Shown piece by piece: positions 28,806-39,084 of a stretch of DNA of 64,000 nucleotides; the stretch's first letter is position 1, and each line of letters opens with the position of its first letter. The notes under the pieces are model-generated. The model did no database searches. It was not told the DNA's origin and was given only the letters and a program-made list of their open reading frames with translations. The stretch comes from a virus. The DNA lies in the IMG/VR virus record IMGVR_UViG_3300044624_001881, positions 1 to 64,000 of that record. One strand, 5' to 3'. The position numbers and the translations under genes were made by a program.

Positions 28806-31800
28806 GTGGCGAACGATAAAAAGTTTATAGTCAAAAATGGCCTTTTGACTCAACAAACAGTAGTAATTGGTAGCGCAACCGACAATGGAGTAAACAAACT
28901 TCAGGTTACAGGCAGCTCTATTTTTACTCAGAGTACTTCTGCAACACCTACTATTAGCATCACTAATACTGGTGGCACGAGTAACTCAATTATCGCTCAA
29001 TTTACAGGTGACTCAGATAGTCTTCGAATCTTAAACATTGGTACTGGCGATTATGCCATTGTAAACTCTCAACAAAATAATGGGATTCGCTTCTACGATG
29101 ACACGGCTGGTGTAGAAATTCTCTACAACGGTTCTGTAGATGTTGCTTTCAATTCAACAGGCATTGATTTTAAGCGCCAACCAACATACAACGGTTCGGT
29201 TTTCTGGAATGCTAATAACGATGGATCGGGATCTGGTCTTGACGCAGACTTACTTGATGGCATAGATTCTCTTAGATTCTTACGTTCTGATGAAGATGAT
29301 ACATTTAACGGTAATCTCACCATCACAGGTAATCTTACTGTTTCTGGTAATACGACTACAGTTAACACAGAAACTATTCTTCTTGCTGATAACATTATCA
29401 CTCTCAATAGCAATTACACAGGTTCTACTCCATCAGAAAATGCTGGTATTGAAGTAGAACGTGGAACACTTACAAATTCTTCTTTAGTTTGGGATGAAAC
29501 TAACGATTGGTGGAAACTCATTTCAGTTGGAACTGATCTCGGTAGAATTATTACTACCGCTGATGAAGGTTCTGGTAATGGATTCGATGCTGACACAGTT
29601 GATGGTCTACAAGCAGCTCAGTTCCTACGTTCTGACGCTAATGATACTGCCACTGGAGATATTATTTTTCAAGGAACAATTACGGTCGGTAATAATACTG
29701 CTGCCGGTGCTACCATTATTATGGATGGGGAAGCCGGTAATAGATATATCTTTTCAAATAATAACGAAATTGGCTTCCTTAACTCTGCTTTTGCATATGC
29801 GGCGTACTCAGACGGTTCGAATAACTGGAGAGTTTTAAACGATACTTATGCTAAAAGATTTATCGATTCAGATAATAACACTTATCTCTTAGATCCAGCT
29901 TCAACTTCAGTTCTCAATATTATTGATCTCGAAGGTCAAATCCGTCACAACGGTGACACCGATACGTATCTAAATTTCAACGCAGCAGATTCATTTGAAG
30001 TAAGAACCGGGGGCTCTCAAAGATTAACAGTAACTAACACAGCTGTTACTGCGATAAATCAAATGCGCTCACCGATTTACTATGATAATGACGATATTAC
30101 ATATTACGGTGATTTTGCTGGAAATTCAAGATTAAATGATATTACTCTTGTTGGCGAGATTATCGCAGATGGCGACACGAATACTTATCTTGATTTTAAC
30201 GCAGAAGACAGTTTTCAGGTTGTAACTGGAGGTACAGCAAGATTAACAGTAAGTAATACTGCAGTTACTGCTTCAGTAAATATGGTTGCTCCACAATTTG
30301 TTGATAGTAGCGATAATGCTTATTACGGTGATTTTGCTTCTACTTCTGTAATGAATAACATTTCTCTTGAAGGAAATCTTCAACACAACGGTGACACCGA
30401 TACTTACATCACATTCCCAGCCTTAAATCAAATTGGCTTTTATACTGCGTCAACAGAAAGATTTCTTATCACCGACACTTATGCTCAATCTTCAAACGAT
30501 TTAAGAGCTCCAAGATTTGTTGATAGTGCTAACTTTAATAAGTTTGCAGACCCAGCTGGAACTTCAGAATTCAACTCAGCAAACTTCTATAGCGGTGCTG
30601 CTAACAACTCAGTAAACATTGGTATTGGTGCTACTGAAAGATTTAATATCGATATAACTGATGGTCAAGGATTTATTCGTTATATTCAAGACGAAACAGA
30701 TACCACAGATCATTCAGTTAATTTCCAGATTATTTCTACAAGCACAGGTTTAAACAGATTCAATTTCAATAAGAATATTGATGTTGGTTCTAACAGTGTA
30801 ACAGGTGCCTTTGGTGTATTCTCTTCTGGTGTTTACGCTCCTGTTTTCTATGATAATGATAACGAACTTTTCTATGCAGACTTTAATAACACAGACGTTT
30901 CTATTAGAGTTGCTGGCGAGATTATTGCGGGTGATGGATCGTTAACCACACCGACGTTCTCATTCGTTTCAGATCCAAACACAGGTATGTATCGTTTCGC
31001 TGCAGACACTATTGGATTCTCTGCAGGTGGCAACGACGAGTTTAGAATCTACACGACTTACGCACAAGCTGTTGGTCAGATGCGTGCTCCTATCTATTAC
31101 GATAGTGATAACACTGCGTATTACGGTGATTTCGCAAGCTCATCTGTGATGAATACAATTGGAATTGATTCCGATCTTTTCCATAATGGTGATACTGATA
31201 CTAAGCTTTCATTCAATACAGATTCAATTACGTTAACAACTGCTAACGTAGTAAGATTAACAGCAAACACAACTGCTCTTACATCATCTCTTAATACTTA
31301 TGCTCCTCGTTTCTACACAGATGATTATCTAGTACACGTAGGAGATGAAAATACTTACGTTGGATTTGATGCTAATGATACATTCGGTGTTTGGACTAAT
31401 GGCGCGAATAGATTAAGTATTACTACTACTGCCATTACCGGTTCTGTAAACTTTGTCGGACCAAGATTTGTAGATAGTGATAATAATGCTTATTACGCAG
31501 AACCAGCTTCTTCGTCAGTATTTAATACTCTAGGAATTGATTCAGATCTATTCCACAACGGTGATACTGATACTAAGCTTGCTTTCGCAACAGACTCTAT
31601 TGCTCTTAACACCGCTGGTGCTACAAGACTTACCGCTAATAACACCGGCGTTTATACAACAAATCTATATTCATCAGGTGTTGTTGACGCTGTAACTGCT
31701 GTATATGCTCCTATCTATTATGATAAAGACAACAACAGCTATTACGCAGATTTTGCAAATACCGGTACTTCTATTGTTGCTGCTGGTAAAATTGCTGTAG

Positions 31801-34800
31801 GAAAAACTTCTGCCTCAGCTATGGTAGATGTTAATATTGCTACCGCTATGGGAGCAAATCCATATGCTGCCGGTAATCAATATATTAAACTTGGTGACGC
31901 TAGTGTAGTAGACTTCTCTATCGCTGGCGATAACTTAAGAAATATTTGGGGTATTATAGAAAGCTCTGCGCAATTTGTATTTGCGGATTCTGCAGCTACA
32001 ATTCTTCTTTCTATGGATGCTACTGCAGGTGATGTTATTGTTGGAGACCAGACAGCTCAATACGCAACATCAGATGGAGTGCCAACTTTTGTAGGTGCGC
32101 TGGACGCAAATAAGCTTCATGTAAATGGTTCTGTTCAACTTAACGGAATCAACAACGCGATCTCAATCTATGCTGCAGACGCTGGCAACACAGCCATTAG
32201 CTCAGCAACATTCCTTGCTGTTAACGAACTAGGATTTAGTGGTGGTGGCGGGTTCTATATGAACGACACCACAAACATTAGAGTAAAAAATAACAAAACT
32301 CTTACATCTACTGGTGATTTCCAGGCAGCCCGTTTTGTTGATGTAAGCGACACAAACTATTTTGTAGATCCAGCTAGTACCTCAGTAATGAATCGTATCG
32401 GTATTGATGATTATATTCAACATAACGGTGATACAGATAATTACTTCGGTTTTGCTGCTAATGATACATTCCGTGTCTTTACAGGAAACACTCAGCGTCT
32501 AAACGTTGATAATGACTCTGCAGATTTTGCTGTAGATGTATATGCTCCTCGTTACTTTGATTCAGCTAACAGCTCTTATTATGTAGATCCAGCATCGACA
32601 TCTATTATGTCAAGAATCGATATTGACGATTACATTCGTCATAGAGGTGATGAAAACAATTACTTCGGTTTTGAAGCTAACGATACATTCCGTGTCTTCA
32701 CTAGTGGTACACAAAGATTTAATGTAGACGACAACTCTGCAGATTTTGCTGTAGATGTATATGCTCCTCGTTATTTTGATAGCAATAATAATACTTTTGT
32801 AGGCGACTTTGCTGGTACATCAGTATTTGCTCGTGTTACTATGCCGCAAAATACTGTTGGTGTATCTTTCTCTGGAAACTCAAACGTTCCAGACTATTAC
32901 ATCGGTCAAACAACCGGTGATACCGACGCTTGGAAAATTTATGGCGAAAGCCCATCAGGAACTGATACTGCTAGCTTAATCATTGCAGTAGAAGGTGATA
33001 GAGATGCTAACGAGCAGATTAGATTTAGATTTAAGAACTCTACAACGTTTGCTACAACCGATGCTCTAGTTGCATACCACGATTATGTTCAAGCTACAAC
33101 AAGCTTCCGTGCTCCTATCTTTGAAGATAGCAATAACACCGCATTCTATATAGATCCTGCATCTATATCTGTTACGAACACAATGAGAGCAAATCAGTTC
33201 CAAATTGATGGCTCTACTTATATTATCGATTCACCAGCTGGCGAGTATGGTTCTATTCGTGTAGAAGGTGCTGTAGATGGAACATGGGCTGGTTACGCAA
33301 TTCGTGACGACTGGGTCTTCATGGCTGATGGCGCTACAAATGCTGGTATCTATAATGATACAGATAACGAGTGGGCGATTCAATTCATTCGTAACGGCGG
33401 AACAGATTTACTTTTCGACGGTATTAAACAAGCTGAAACAGAGAATGGCCATTTCTTAGCAACTAACCAAATGAGAGCACCAATTTATTATGCTCCAAGC
33501 AGCACGTCATATTGGTTAGATCTCGACGTAGCAAGCGGTACTGACGCTTTAAGAATACCTAGTCAGATCAATCGCTTGAATTTTACAGCAGACAGTGGTT
33601 CTACAAATAACTTCCTTGTTGCTCAAGATCAAAACCATTTTGTTTGGACTCCTGTTACAAACTGGGGTATCTTCTGGGCTACAAACTCTACTGCGGCTTA
33701 TCGTCATACTCCGTTTGTAGATAATATGATTACGTTCGTAGGTGCAGGAACTGTTCGTGCAGCTATTGATCTAGATAATGGTAACGCGTACTTCCAAGGT
33801 GAAGTAACAGCCTCTAACTTTAGAATTAGTGGCGGTAACGAAGATCTTGGTATTCTTAAAACATACGGATCTGGTCTTGCAGATACGAAGATGTTTGATG
33901 GCACCGAGTACTGGGAAAAGCGTGTTATTCAAGCCATGCAAGGTGTTGAAGACAGCGCAACTACAGTAACTGCAGAATATGTAAAGAATAACAATGGTCC
34001 GTTTGCTTCTACATATGCTTTAAGAACAGATCAATATAGAACCTTTGACTCTGATTATATTCCGGTTGAACCAGGTGAACAAATTTATGGTGAAATCGCT
34101 GCAAGATATATTTCGGGATCTGGTGGTCTTGTATATATGGGAATTCGTCGTTACGATAAAGACAAACTTCCTATTACATCAAACGATGGTATTGAATATT
34201 TCGTTGTTAGTGCCAATAACTTAACAGACACTAACTGGGTAACATTTAGCGGTCATACAACAATTCCAACGACACACACTCCGTTCAACGGTTCCGATGG
34301 CGGGGGATGTAAGTATGTTCGTGTGATTGTTCTTATGAACTATCCAAATGGAACTGGCCCTGCTCTACGTGAATACGGTCCTCCGGTTCTAAAGAGAACA
34401 AACCATCTAAGTAATGCGCAGTTCCAAAACGTTACAGTGAATGGAAACGCCAGTGTTACTGGAACTGTAACTGGTACTCAGTTTATCGACGCAAACAATA
34501 ACGCGTATTACGTCGACCCAGCTAGCACCTCTCTAATGAATGAAATCCATGTTGATGAATATATTCGTCATAATGGTGATACAGACAGTTTCCTTAGATT
34601 CATAGGTGAAGATGACGTGCAGCTTGTAGCTGGTGGTCGTCAGATGCTTCGTATGACTGAAGGAACAGATCCTGATAGATTAAGATTTGTAACTGACACG
34701 AACTGGACCGATTCTGACGGTGACTGGAACATGTCTCGCGACATCACGGTTGGTAGAACAGGTACTGCTGTTACTGATTTTAGAGCGCCAATCTTCTATG

Positions 34801-37800
34801 ATAGCGCTAATACAACGTTCTATGGTGATTTCGCTTCGACATCACAATTAAACCAACTTATTCTAACTAACGCAGAACCACTTCGTTTTACTACTACATC
34901 AACTGCTCTATTCGACTATGAAGGTGCTTCTCTAAACGTTCCATTCAATATGCAAAATACAGGTGGTACTGTATCAGACGGTTCAGCAGATGGTGTTCTT
35001 CAGTTAACAAGAATAAACCATAACAATGCTTCAACTACTGCCGGTGCTGGTCTTTACTTCCAACTTAAGGATAGCGCAGGGACTCTAAGAGAGTACGCCG
35101 GTATCTATGGTCGCAAGACTGTTGCTGGAATTGGCGGCGGTGAACTTGTATTCATGAACTATGCAAGAAATGAATTAGCTTACTTAAACAGCGGGTTCTT
35201 CAGACATACGACAGATGTAAGAGCTCCTCTATTCTCTGATAGTAATGATACTGCGTTCTTTATGGATCCAGCTAGCACTTCTGTAACTAACATCGTGAGA
35301 GCGAATCAGCTTCAACTTGATGGTTCTACTTATCTTATCGACACTGCTTCTGGTGATTATGGTTCAATTCAAGTAAGTGGAAATAAAAATGGTTGGGCTG
35401 GCTATTCTATTAATGGCCAATGGAACTTCATGTCAAGTGGACCTGGTAATGCTGGTATCTACAACGACACTGATAACGAATGGGCTATTTTAGCAGCACA
35501 AAACTCAGATGTTCAGATTTACTTTGATGGTACATGGGAAGAAAGATCTCGTTCTGGATATATGGAAGCTCGTGGTGCTTATTACGCTCCTATCTTCTAT
35601 GATTCAGATAACACAACTTATAGAATTGATGGTAATGGTACTTCAAGACTTCTAACACTTAACGTTGATAACGTAATTGGCGGTAGTGTTAACGGATATT
35701 CTACAACTCTTCTCTTTACCGATAATAGAACTATTTCTCCAAGCGAAGATCCAGCTGGTAGAATGAGATTTGGTTTCACCTCTTGGAACAATAATAACAC
35801 TTCGCCATATGCTGATTATCTACATCTAAGATCTTATACAGACGCCACAGGTGGATCTGATAATCTTGTGATGTTTAGAAAAGATGCTATCGGTATGCGC
35901 ATCTGGCAGCAAACTTGGGGTAGTGCTACTGCGTATGCTACAGTTAGAAACGTAGCTATTTACAATGAAAACCCAGGAGCTTCAAACGATCTTTATGCTT
36001 CTATCTTCTACGATTCAAATGACACTGCATTCAGAGTTGATCCAAACAGTGTTTCTACTATTAGACAGATGCGTGTTGCTGCTCCGGTTCAAGCAGCTGA
36101 TTATCTAAATGCTGCTATCGAAGTTAGAGAATTCAACTACGGTGGAGCGCAGACTGACGTTTACGCTACTGCTCCTAGAATAGCTTTCCATTGGAGTGGT
36201 AGAGTTGCAAGTCAAATTGCGATGGCGTCTGATGGTGAAATTCGTATTCTAAATAACCCAGGTACTGCTACAGAAGCATTTAGAGCTTCGAACATTACAG
36301 CAGAAAGCGCTCTTTATAGCCAAATATTCTATGATAGCAATAATACTGCAAGATTTGTAGATCCGGCATCTACGTCCCAAATGAACCAAATTGTTATCAA
36401 TGGTCAATCAACAATGGCGACACAGCCAGCATTGGTTGCTAGCAACTTTGGCCACGGCATTTATGGTCTGTACGATCCAACCAGATACCAACACGTATGG
36501 AGTATGGGTACTGCTTATAACCTTCCAGCAGACGGTCTAAGCACAGGCGCAACAGCAGGAAATCTATACGGTTTAGCTTGGGCTTTTAACCCGAACCATT
36601 CAGTTGCCGGAACAAACGTTCAAGCAAAAGCAGGCCTGAACCATCAGCTTCTTCTTATTCAAAATGGTACTACTACTTTTGCTGCCGGTTCTGGAATGTG
36701 GACTTCTGGTATTGCAACCAGCACAAACAGTTTCCGTGCTCCTATCTTCTATGATACCGACGACACTGCTTTTTACTTCAACGGCGCTACATTAAACGAC
36801 ACACGTTTCGAAGGTGTTAATGCCAGAACAAAAGCAATGATGGGTCTTTCTGGGCAAACAAGATCTAGCGCAGAATTATACTCAGCAAGACCTAGAAACA
36901 CGGCCGATCAAAACTACTGGACGGGCGCAATGGGTTGGTCCACTGTTGATATGAACACCGTCGCAGACTGGGGTTGTGGTTTCATTGATTCTTCTGGTAA
37001 CCCAGGTAACCAACCAGCCGGCACTTCACACTGGGTGGGTGTTCAAGCTTTACATTTTACTGACGGATCTACTCGTTACGGTTGGCAGATGGTTGGCGGA
37101 CCAATTGGTAACCTTAGATTTAGAAATACTTGGCCAAGTTTCCAAGCCTGGAGAACGATTCCAGTTCTTGATATTAATAACAATAACGGCGGGGCTATGT
37201 ACGCTGGTATTTACTACGACTCTGACGATACCGCGTTTTATTGTGATCCAACTGGATTTACTAACCTAAACACTGGTGTACGTGCAACTGACTTCTATGC
37301 ACGTGATTGGTTCCGTAATGATAATGCTGGTGAAGGTCATTATAACCAAGCAACAGGTGTTCATTCTTATTCTAGAAACGCGAATGAATGGAGACTAGCA
37401 GGTAACAATAGCGCTAACGCTATGAACCTTCGTGGTTTAGCTAACTATGATGCAGTGAGCCGCTTCTGGATTCATGGTGCTACAGACGGATACCAAGGTT
37501 TCTTAAACGATGCAGGCCAGTGGGTTCTTCGCATCACTCACGCCGACGGATTTTCTCCTGGTATTCGTTTCCAAGAAGAAGCTAACGAAACTTGGACCGG
37601 CAACCCAGGTTCTGATGTTGGTAAGATTGAATACCATGCTAACCGTTTCTACATCGCATCAGGTGCAAACTCTGATCGTATCGTTCAGTTTAGAAGAGAT
37701 GGTACTGACGTATCATTCATTGGTAACGACGGTGTGTTTAACGGTACTGCAACATCTGCTCGCTACGCTGACCTTGCAGAACGTTATGAAGCAGACGCGA

Positions 37801-38144
37801 TCTATGAAGCAGGTGTTGTTCTTGGTATCGGTGGTGACAAAGAAGTTACTCTATATCAACCAGGTATGCCACTCGCTGGAGCTGTCTCTGTTAAGCCAGG
37901 TTATCGCATGAACGATAAAGATTATGGAAACGATAATTCTATCGAAGCTAAAATGAACCCATTCGTTGCTCTTAAAGGTCGTATTCCAGTTAAGATTAAT
38001 GGTTCGGCTAAGAAAGGACAGTGGATTGTTGCAGATAAAGATGGTAAGGGTCGTGCTGTAGATTACGGAAGTGATGTAAATAAGCACGAAATTATCGGTG
38101 TTGCTATCGGCAATGGTGAAGGCGAAGTAGAAGTAAAGATCTAA
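28806..38144 (+). CDS. Giant repeat-built tail fiber, 3112 aa
   Basis: GTG start, with a strong GGGGAGAG ribosome-binding site 7 bases upstream. The shaft carries more than twenty copies of a unit built around [AS]-P-x-[FY]-[YV]-D-S-x-[ND]-x-x-[YF]-[YF]-x-D-[PF]-A-x-T-S, usually followed by an I-x-x-x-[GD]-x-[IL]-x-H-x-G-D-x-[DN] segment. A jelly-roll-like domain without the repeat lies near residues 1685-1870 and may bind carbohydrate. A W-V-G-V-Q-A-L-H-F-T-D-G-S-x-R-Y-G-W-Q region near residues 2735-2790 resembles the pyocin-knob type. The C terminus (YADLAERYEADAIYEAG, then GDKEVTLYQPGMPLAGAVS) matches a terminal domain common on fibers of marine T4-like phages. It may act as the terminal chaperone. 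The gene ends flush against the antisense operon. Confidence 0.85.
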   Translation: MANDKKFIVKNGLLTQQTVVIGSATDNGVNKLQVTGSSIFTQSTSATPTISITNTGGTSNSIIAQFTGDSDSLRILNIGTGDYAIVNSQQNNGIRFYDDTAGVEILYNGSVDVAFNSTGIDFKRQPTYNGSVFWNANNDGSGSGLDADLLDGIDSLRFLRSDEDDTFNGNLTITGNLTVSGNTTTVNTETILLADNIITLNSNYTGSTPSENAGIEVERGTLTNSSLVWDETNDWWKLISVGTDLGRIITTADEGSGNGFDADTVDGLQAAQFLRSDANDTATGDIIFQGTITVGNNTAAGATIIMDGEAGNRYIFSNNNEIGFLNSAFAYAAYSDGSNNWRVLNDTYAKRFIDSDNNTYLLDPASTSVLNIIDLEGQIRHNGDTDTYLNFNAADSFEVRTGGSQRLTVTNTAVTAINQMRSPIYYDNDDITYYGDFAGNSRLNDITLVGEIIADGDTNTYLDFNAEDSFQVVTGGTARLTVSNTAVTASVNMVAPQFVDSSDNAYYGDFASTSVMNNISLEGNLQHNGDTDTYITFPALNQIGFYTASTERFLITDTYAQSSNDLRAPRFVDSANFNKFADPAGTSEFNSANFYSGAANNSVNIGIGATERFNIDITDGQGFIRYIQDETDTTDHSVNFQIISTSTGLNRFNFNKNIDVGSNSVTGAFGVFSSGVYAPVFYDNDNELFYADFNNTDVSIRVAGEIIAGDGSLTTPTFSFVSDPNTGMYRFAADTIGFSAGGNDEFRIYTTYAQAVGQMRAPIYYDSDNTAYYGDFASSSVMNTIGIDSDLFHNGDTDTKLSFNTDSITLTTANVVRLTANTTALTSSLNTYAPRFYTDDYLVHVGDENTYVGFDANDTFGVWTNGANRLSITTTAITGSVNFVGPRFVDSDNNAYYAEPASSSVFNTLGIDSDLFHNGDTDTKLAFATDSIALNTAGATRLTANNTGVYTTNLYSSGVVDAVTAVYAPIYYDKDNNSYYADFANTGTSIVAAGKIAVGKTSASAMVDVNIATAMGANPYAAGNQYIKLGDASVVDFSIAGDNLRNIWGIIESSAQFVFADSAATILLSMDATAGDVIVGDQTAQYATSDGVPTFVGALDANKLHVNGSVQLNGINNAISIYAADAGNTAISSATFLAVNELGFSGGGGFYMNDTTNIRVKNNKTLTSTGDFQAARFVDVSDTNYFVDPASTSVMNRIGIDDYIQHNGDTDNYFGFAANDTFRVFTGNTQRLNVDNDSADFAVDVYAPRYFDSANSSYYVDPASTSIMSRIDIDDYIRHRGDENNYFGFEANDTFRVFTSGTQRFNVDDNSADFAVDVYAPRYFDSNNNTFVGDFAGTSVFARVTMPQNTVGVSFSGNSNVPDYYIGQTTGDTDAWKIYGESPSGTDTASLIIAVEGDRDANEQIRFRFKNSTTFATTDALVAYHDYVQATTSFRAPIFEDSNNTAFYIDPASISVTNTMRANQFQIDGSTYIIDSPAGEYGSIRVEGAVDGTWAGYAIRDDWVFMADGATNAGIYNDTDNEWAIQFIRNGGTDLLFDGIKQAETENGHFLATNQMRAPIYYAPSSTSYWLDLDVASGTDALRIPSQINRLNFTADSGSTNNFLVAQDQNHFVWTPVTNWGIFWATNSTAAYRHTPFVDNMITFVGAGTVRAAIDLDNGNAYFQGEVTASNFRISGGNEDLGILKTYGSGLADTKMFDGTEYWEKRVIQAMQGVEDSATTVTAEYVKNNNGPFASTYALRTDQYRTFDSDYIPVEPGEQIYGEIAARYISGSGGLVYMGIRRYDKDKLPITSNDGIEYFVVSANNLTDTNWVTFSGHTTIPTTHTPFNGSDGGGCKYVRVIVLMNYPNGTGPALREYGPPVLKRTNHLSNAQFQNVTVNGNASVTGTVTGTQFIDANNNAYYVDPASTSLMNEIHVDEYIRHNGDTDSFLRFIGEDDVQLVAGGRQMLRMTEGTDPDRLRFVTDTNWTDSDGDWNMSRDITVGRTGTAVTDFRAPIFYDSANTTFYGDFASTSQLNQLILTNAEPLRFTTTSTALFDYEGASLNVPFNMQNTGGTVSDGSADGVLQLTRINHNNASTTAGAGLYFQLKDSAGTLREYAGIYGRKTVAGIGGGELVFMNYARNELAYLNSGFFRHTTDVRAPLFSDSNDTAFFMDPASTSVTNIVRANQLQLDGSTYLIDTASGDYGSIQVSGNKNGWAGYSINGQWNFMSSGPGNAGIYNDTDNEWAILAAQNSDVQIYFDGTWEERSRSGYMEARGAYYAPIFYDSDNTTYRIDGNGTSRLLTLNVDNVIGGSVNGYSTTLLFTDNRTISPSEDPAGRMRFGFTSWNNNNTSPYADYLHLRSYTDATGGSDNLVMFRKDAIGMRIWQQTWGSATAYATVRNVAIYNENPGASNDLYASIFYDSNDTAFRVDPNSVSTIRQMRVAAPVQAADYLNAAIEVREFNYGGAQTDVYATAPRIAFHWSGRVASQIAMASDGEIRILNNPGTATEAFRASNITAESALYSQIFYDSNNTARFVDPASTSQMNQIVINGQSTMATQPALVASNFGHGIYGLYDPTRYQHVWSMGTAYNLPADGLSTGATAGNLYGLAWAFNPNHSVAGTNVQAKAGLNHQLLLIQNGTTTFAAGSGMWTSGIATSTNSFRAPIFYDTDDTAFYFNGATLNDTRFEGVNARTKAMMGLSGQTRSSAELYSARPRNTADQNYWTGAMGWSTVDMNTVADWGCGFIDSSGNPGNQPAGTSHWVGVQALHFTDGSTRYGWQMVGGPIGNLRFRNTWPSFQAWRTIPVLDINNNNGGAMYAGIYYDSDDTAFYCDPTGFTNLNTGVRATDFYARDWFRNDNAGEGHYNQATGVHSYSRNANEWRLAGNNSANAMNLRGLANYDAVSRFWIHGATDGYQGFLNDAGQWVLRITHADGFSPGIRFQEEANETWTGNPGSDVGKIEYHANRFYIASGANSDRIVQFRRDGTDVSFIGNDGVFNGTATSARYADLAERYEADAIYEAGVVLGIGGDKEVTLYQPGMPLAGAVSVKPGYRMNDKDYGNDNSIEAKMNPFVALKGRIPVKINGSAKKGQWIVADKDGKGRAVDYGSDVNKHEIIGVAIGNGEGEVEVKI
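29840..37290 (+). repeat. YY-x-D-PASTS fiber-shaft repeats
   Basis: More than twenty diverged copies of the unit described for the 3112-aa fiber, spaced roughly 60-110 codons apart. Some neighbouring copies are nearly identical: compare the two runs ending F-A-V-D-V-Y-A-P-R-Y-F-D near 32540 and 32765, and the two I-D-S-D-L-F-H-N-G-D-T-D-T-K-L segments near 31170 and 31545. These point to local duplication. Confidence 0.85.
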
Positions 38145-38717
38145 TCAGTCGTCATTATATAGAAACAAATCTACTGGAAGAGCTATACGAAGAGTCGAGT
38201 CGTATCTTCTGACATGATGATAAAGGAAACCTGGGAAAATTATTACATCACCAGTTTGCGGCATGTGTACTGTTGGTTTAAACTGTGGTTGAAACTCTAA
38301 CGTGTACCCACGGTTCGCGTTAGTTCGAGGATCACTGAAAACAATTTCTCCTCCTCTATCATCATGCTCTGCCATAATATAGAAAACTGCTATAAATGGT
38401 GAGCCTGCATGGTTATGTGTATCCATACTATAGCCACTGCTATTTCCGGTAAGCCATGATTTGAACTTGAAATCATAGTCGTATAGACTTATCCCGTATA
38501 TTTTATCAAGATATTCAGCAAACTTTTCTTCAGCTAATTCTTTTAGTCGAGGAATCTTATGTATGATAACTGAAGCTTCGTCATCGCCAGGTGAAGTAAC
38601 AACCTCGTTCGACATAACTCCAGTTAATATAGTTTCACAATCTTCTTTACTAATCTTTGACAAATATACTGTAGTCGGGTAAAGATTAGTGAATCCTAAA
38701 TCCAATCTCTTCATCAT
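38145..38717 (-). CDS. 2-oxoglutarate/Fe(II)-dependent oxygenase-like protein, 190 aa
   Basis: The double-stranded beta-helix core shows iron ligands H101-x-H103 (MDTHNHAGSPFIAVFYI, residues 98-114), the distal His at 167 or 168 (GDVIIFPGFLYHHVRRY) and the 2-oxoglutarate-binding Arg at 177. The layout fits the phage 2OG-FeII_Oxy_5 type (PF13759), where the second ligand is not Asp. Such enzymes hydroxylate or otherwise oxidise a protein, peptide or small molecule; the substrate here is unknown. It is the last gene of the antisense operon. Its ATGATG start (38717, AAAGGAA upstream) lies 32 bases inside the preceding gene, and its stop abuts the 3112-aa fiber stop with no gap and no terminator. 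Confidence 0.85.
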   Translation of the reverse strand: MMKRLDLGFTNLYPTTVYLSKISKEDCETILTGVMSNEVVTSPGDDEASVIIHKIPRLKELAEEKFAEYLDKIYGISLYDYDFKFKSWLTGNSSGYSMDTHNHAGSPFIAVFYIMAEHDDRGGEIVFSDPRTNANRGYTLEFQPQFKPTVHMPQTGDVIIFPGFLYHHVRRYDSTLRIALPVDLFLYNDD

Positions 38718-39084
38718 AATATTCCTTTACGTCTGGTACCATGCCAGTCATTTTTAATGGCAGTTCAATGTCTCTTAAAATTTTGTTGTATGTTTCTTGA
38801 TCTTCTTCATATGTTTTAAAATATGGATCATTGCCAGCAAGCAACATTGGATCTTTAAGAAGCTCTATTAAATCTTCATTATAATCTTCGGATATCCAAC
38901 TTGCATAGCATACTGCTACGAAATAACTCTTCGCCGGATATATCCATTGATCTACTTTTTCATGAAAATGACGGATGATATCGTTGTAATCGTCGCTCAT
39001 GACAACATCGACTTCGTTTAGATCGTCTCGATATTCATGATTAAGTCTATGATATATCTCTTGTTTAATTTTCCACTCTTGCAT
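38686..39084 (-). CDS. Acidic protein of unknown function, 132 aa
   Basis: I do not recognise a family. The protein is acidic and Tyr-rich, with a conserved-looking core Y-F-V-A-V-C-Y-A-S-W-I-S-E-D-Y near residues 54-68 and a Y-F-K-T-Y-E-E-D-Q-E-T-Y segment near 88-99, probably alpha-helical. No signal peptide or metal motif is evident. It overlaps the upstream radical SAM gene by 20 bases and the downstream oxygenase by 32, so it belongs to the same translation-coupled operon. A substrate-recognition or partner role for the neighbouring radical SAM or oxygenase enzymes is possible but unproven. Confidence 0.7.
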   Translation of the reverse strand: MQEWKIKQEIYHRLNHEYRDDLNEVDVVMSDDYNDIIRHFHEKVDQWIYPAKSYFVAVCYASWISEDYNEDLIELLKDPMLLAGNDPYFKTYEEDQETYNKILRDIELPLKMTGMVPDVKEYYDEEIGFRIH

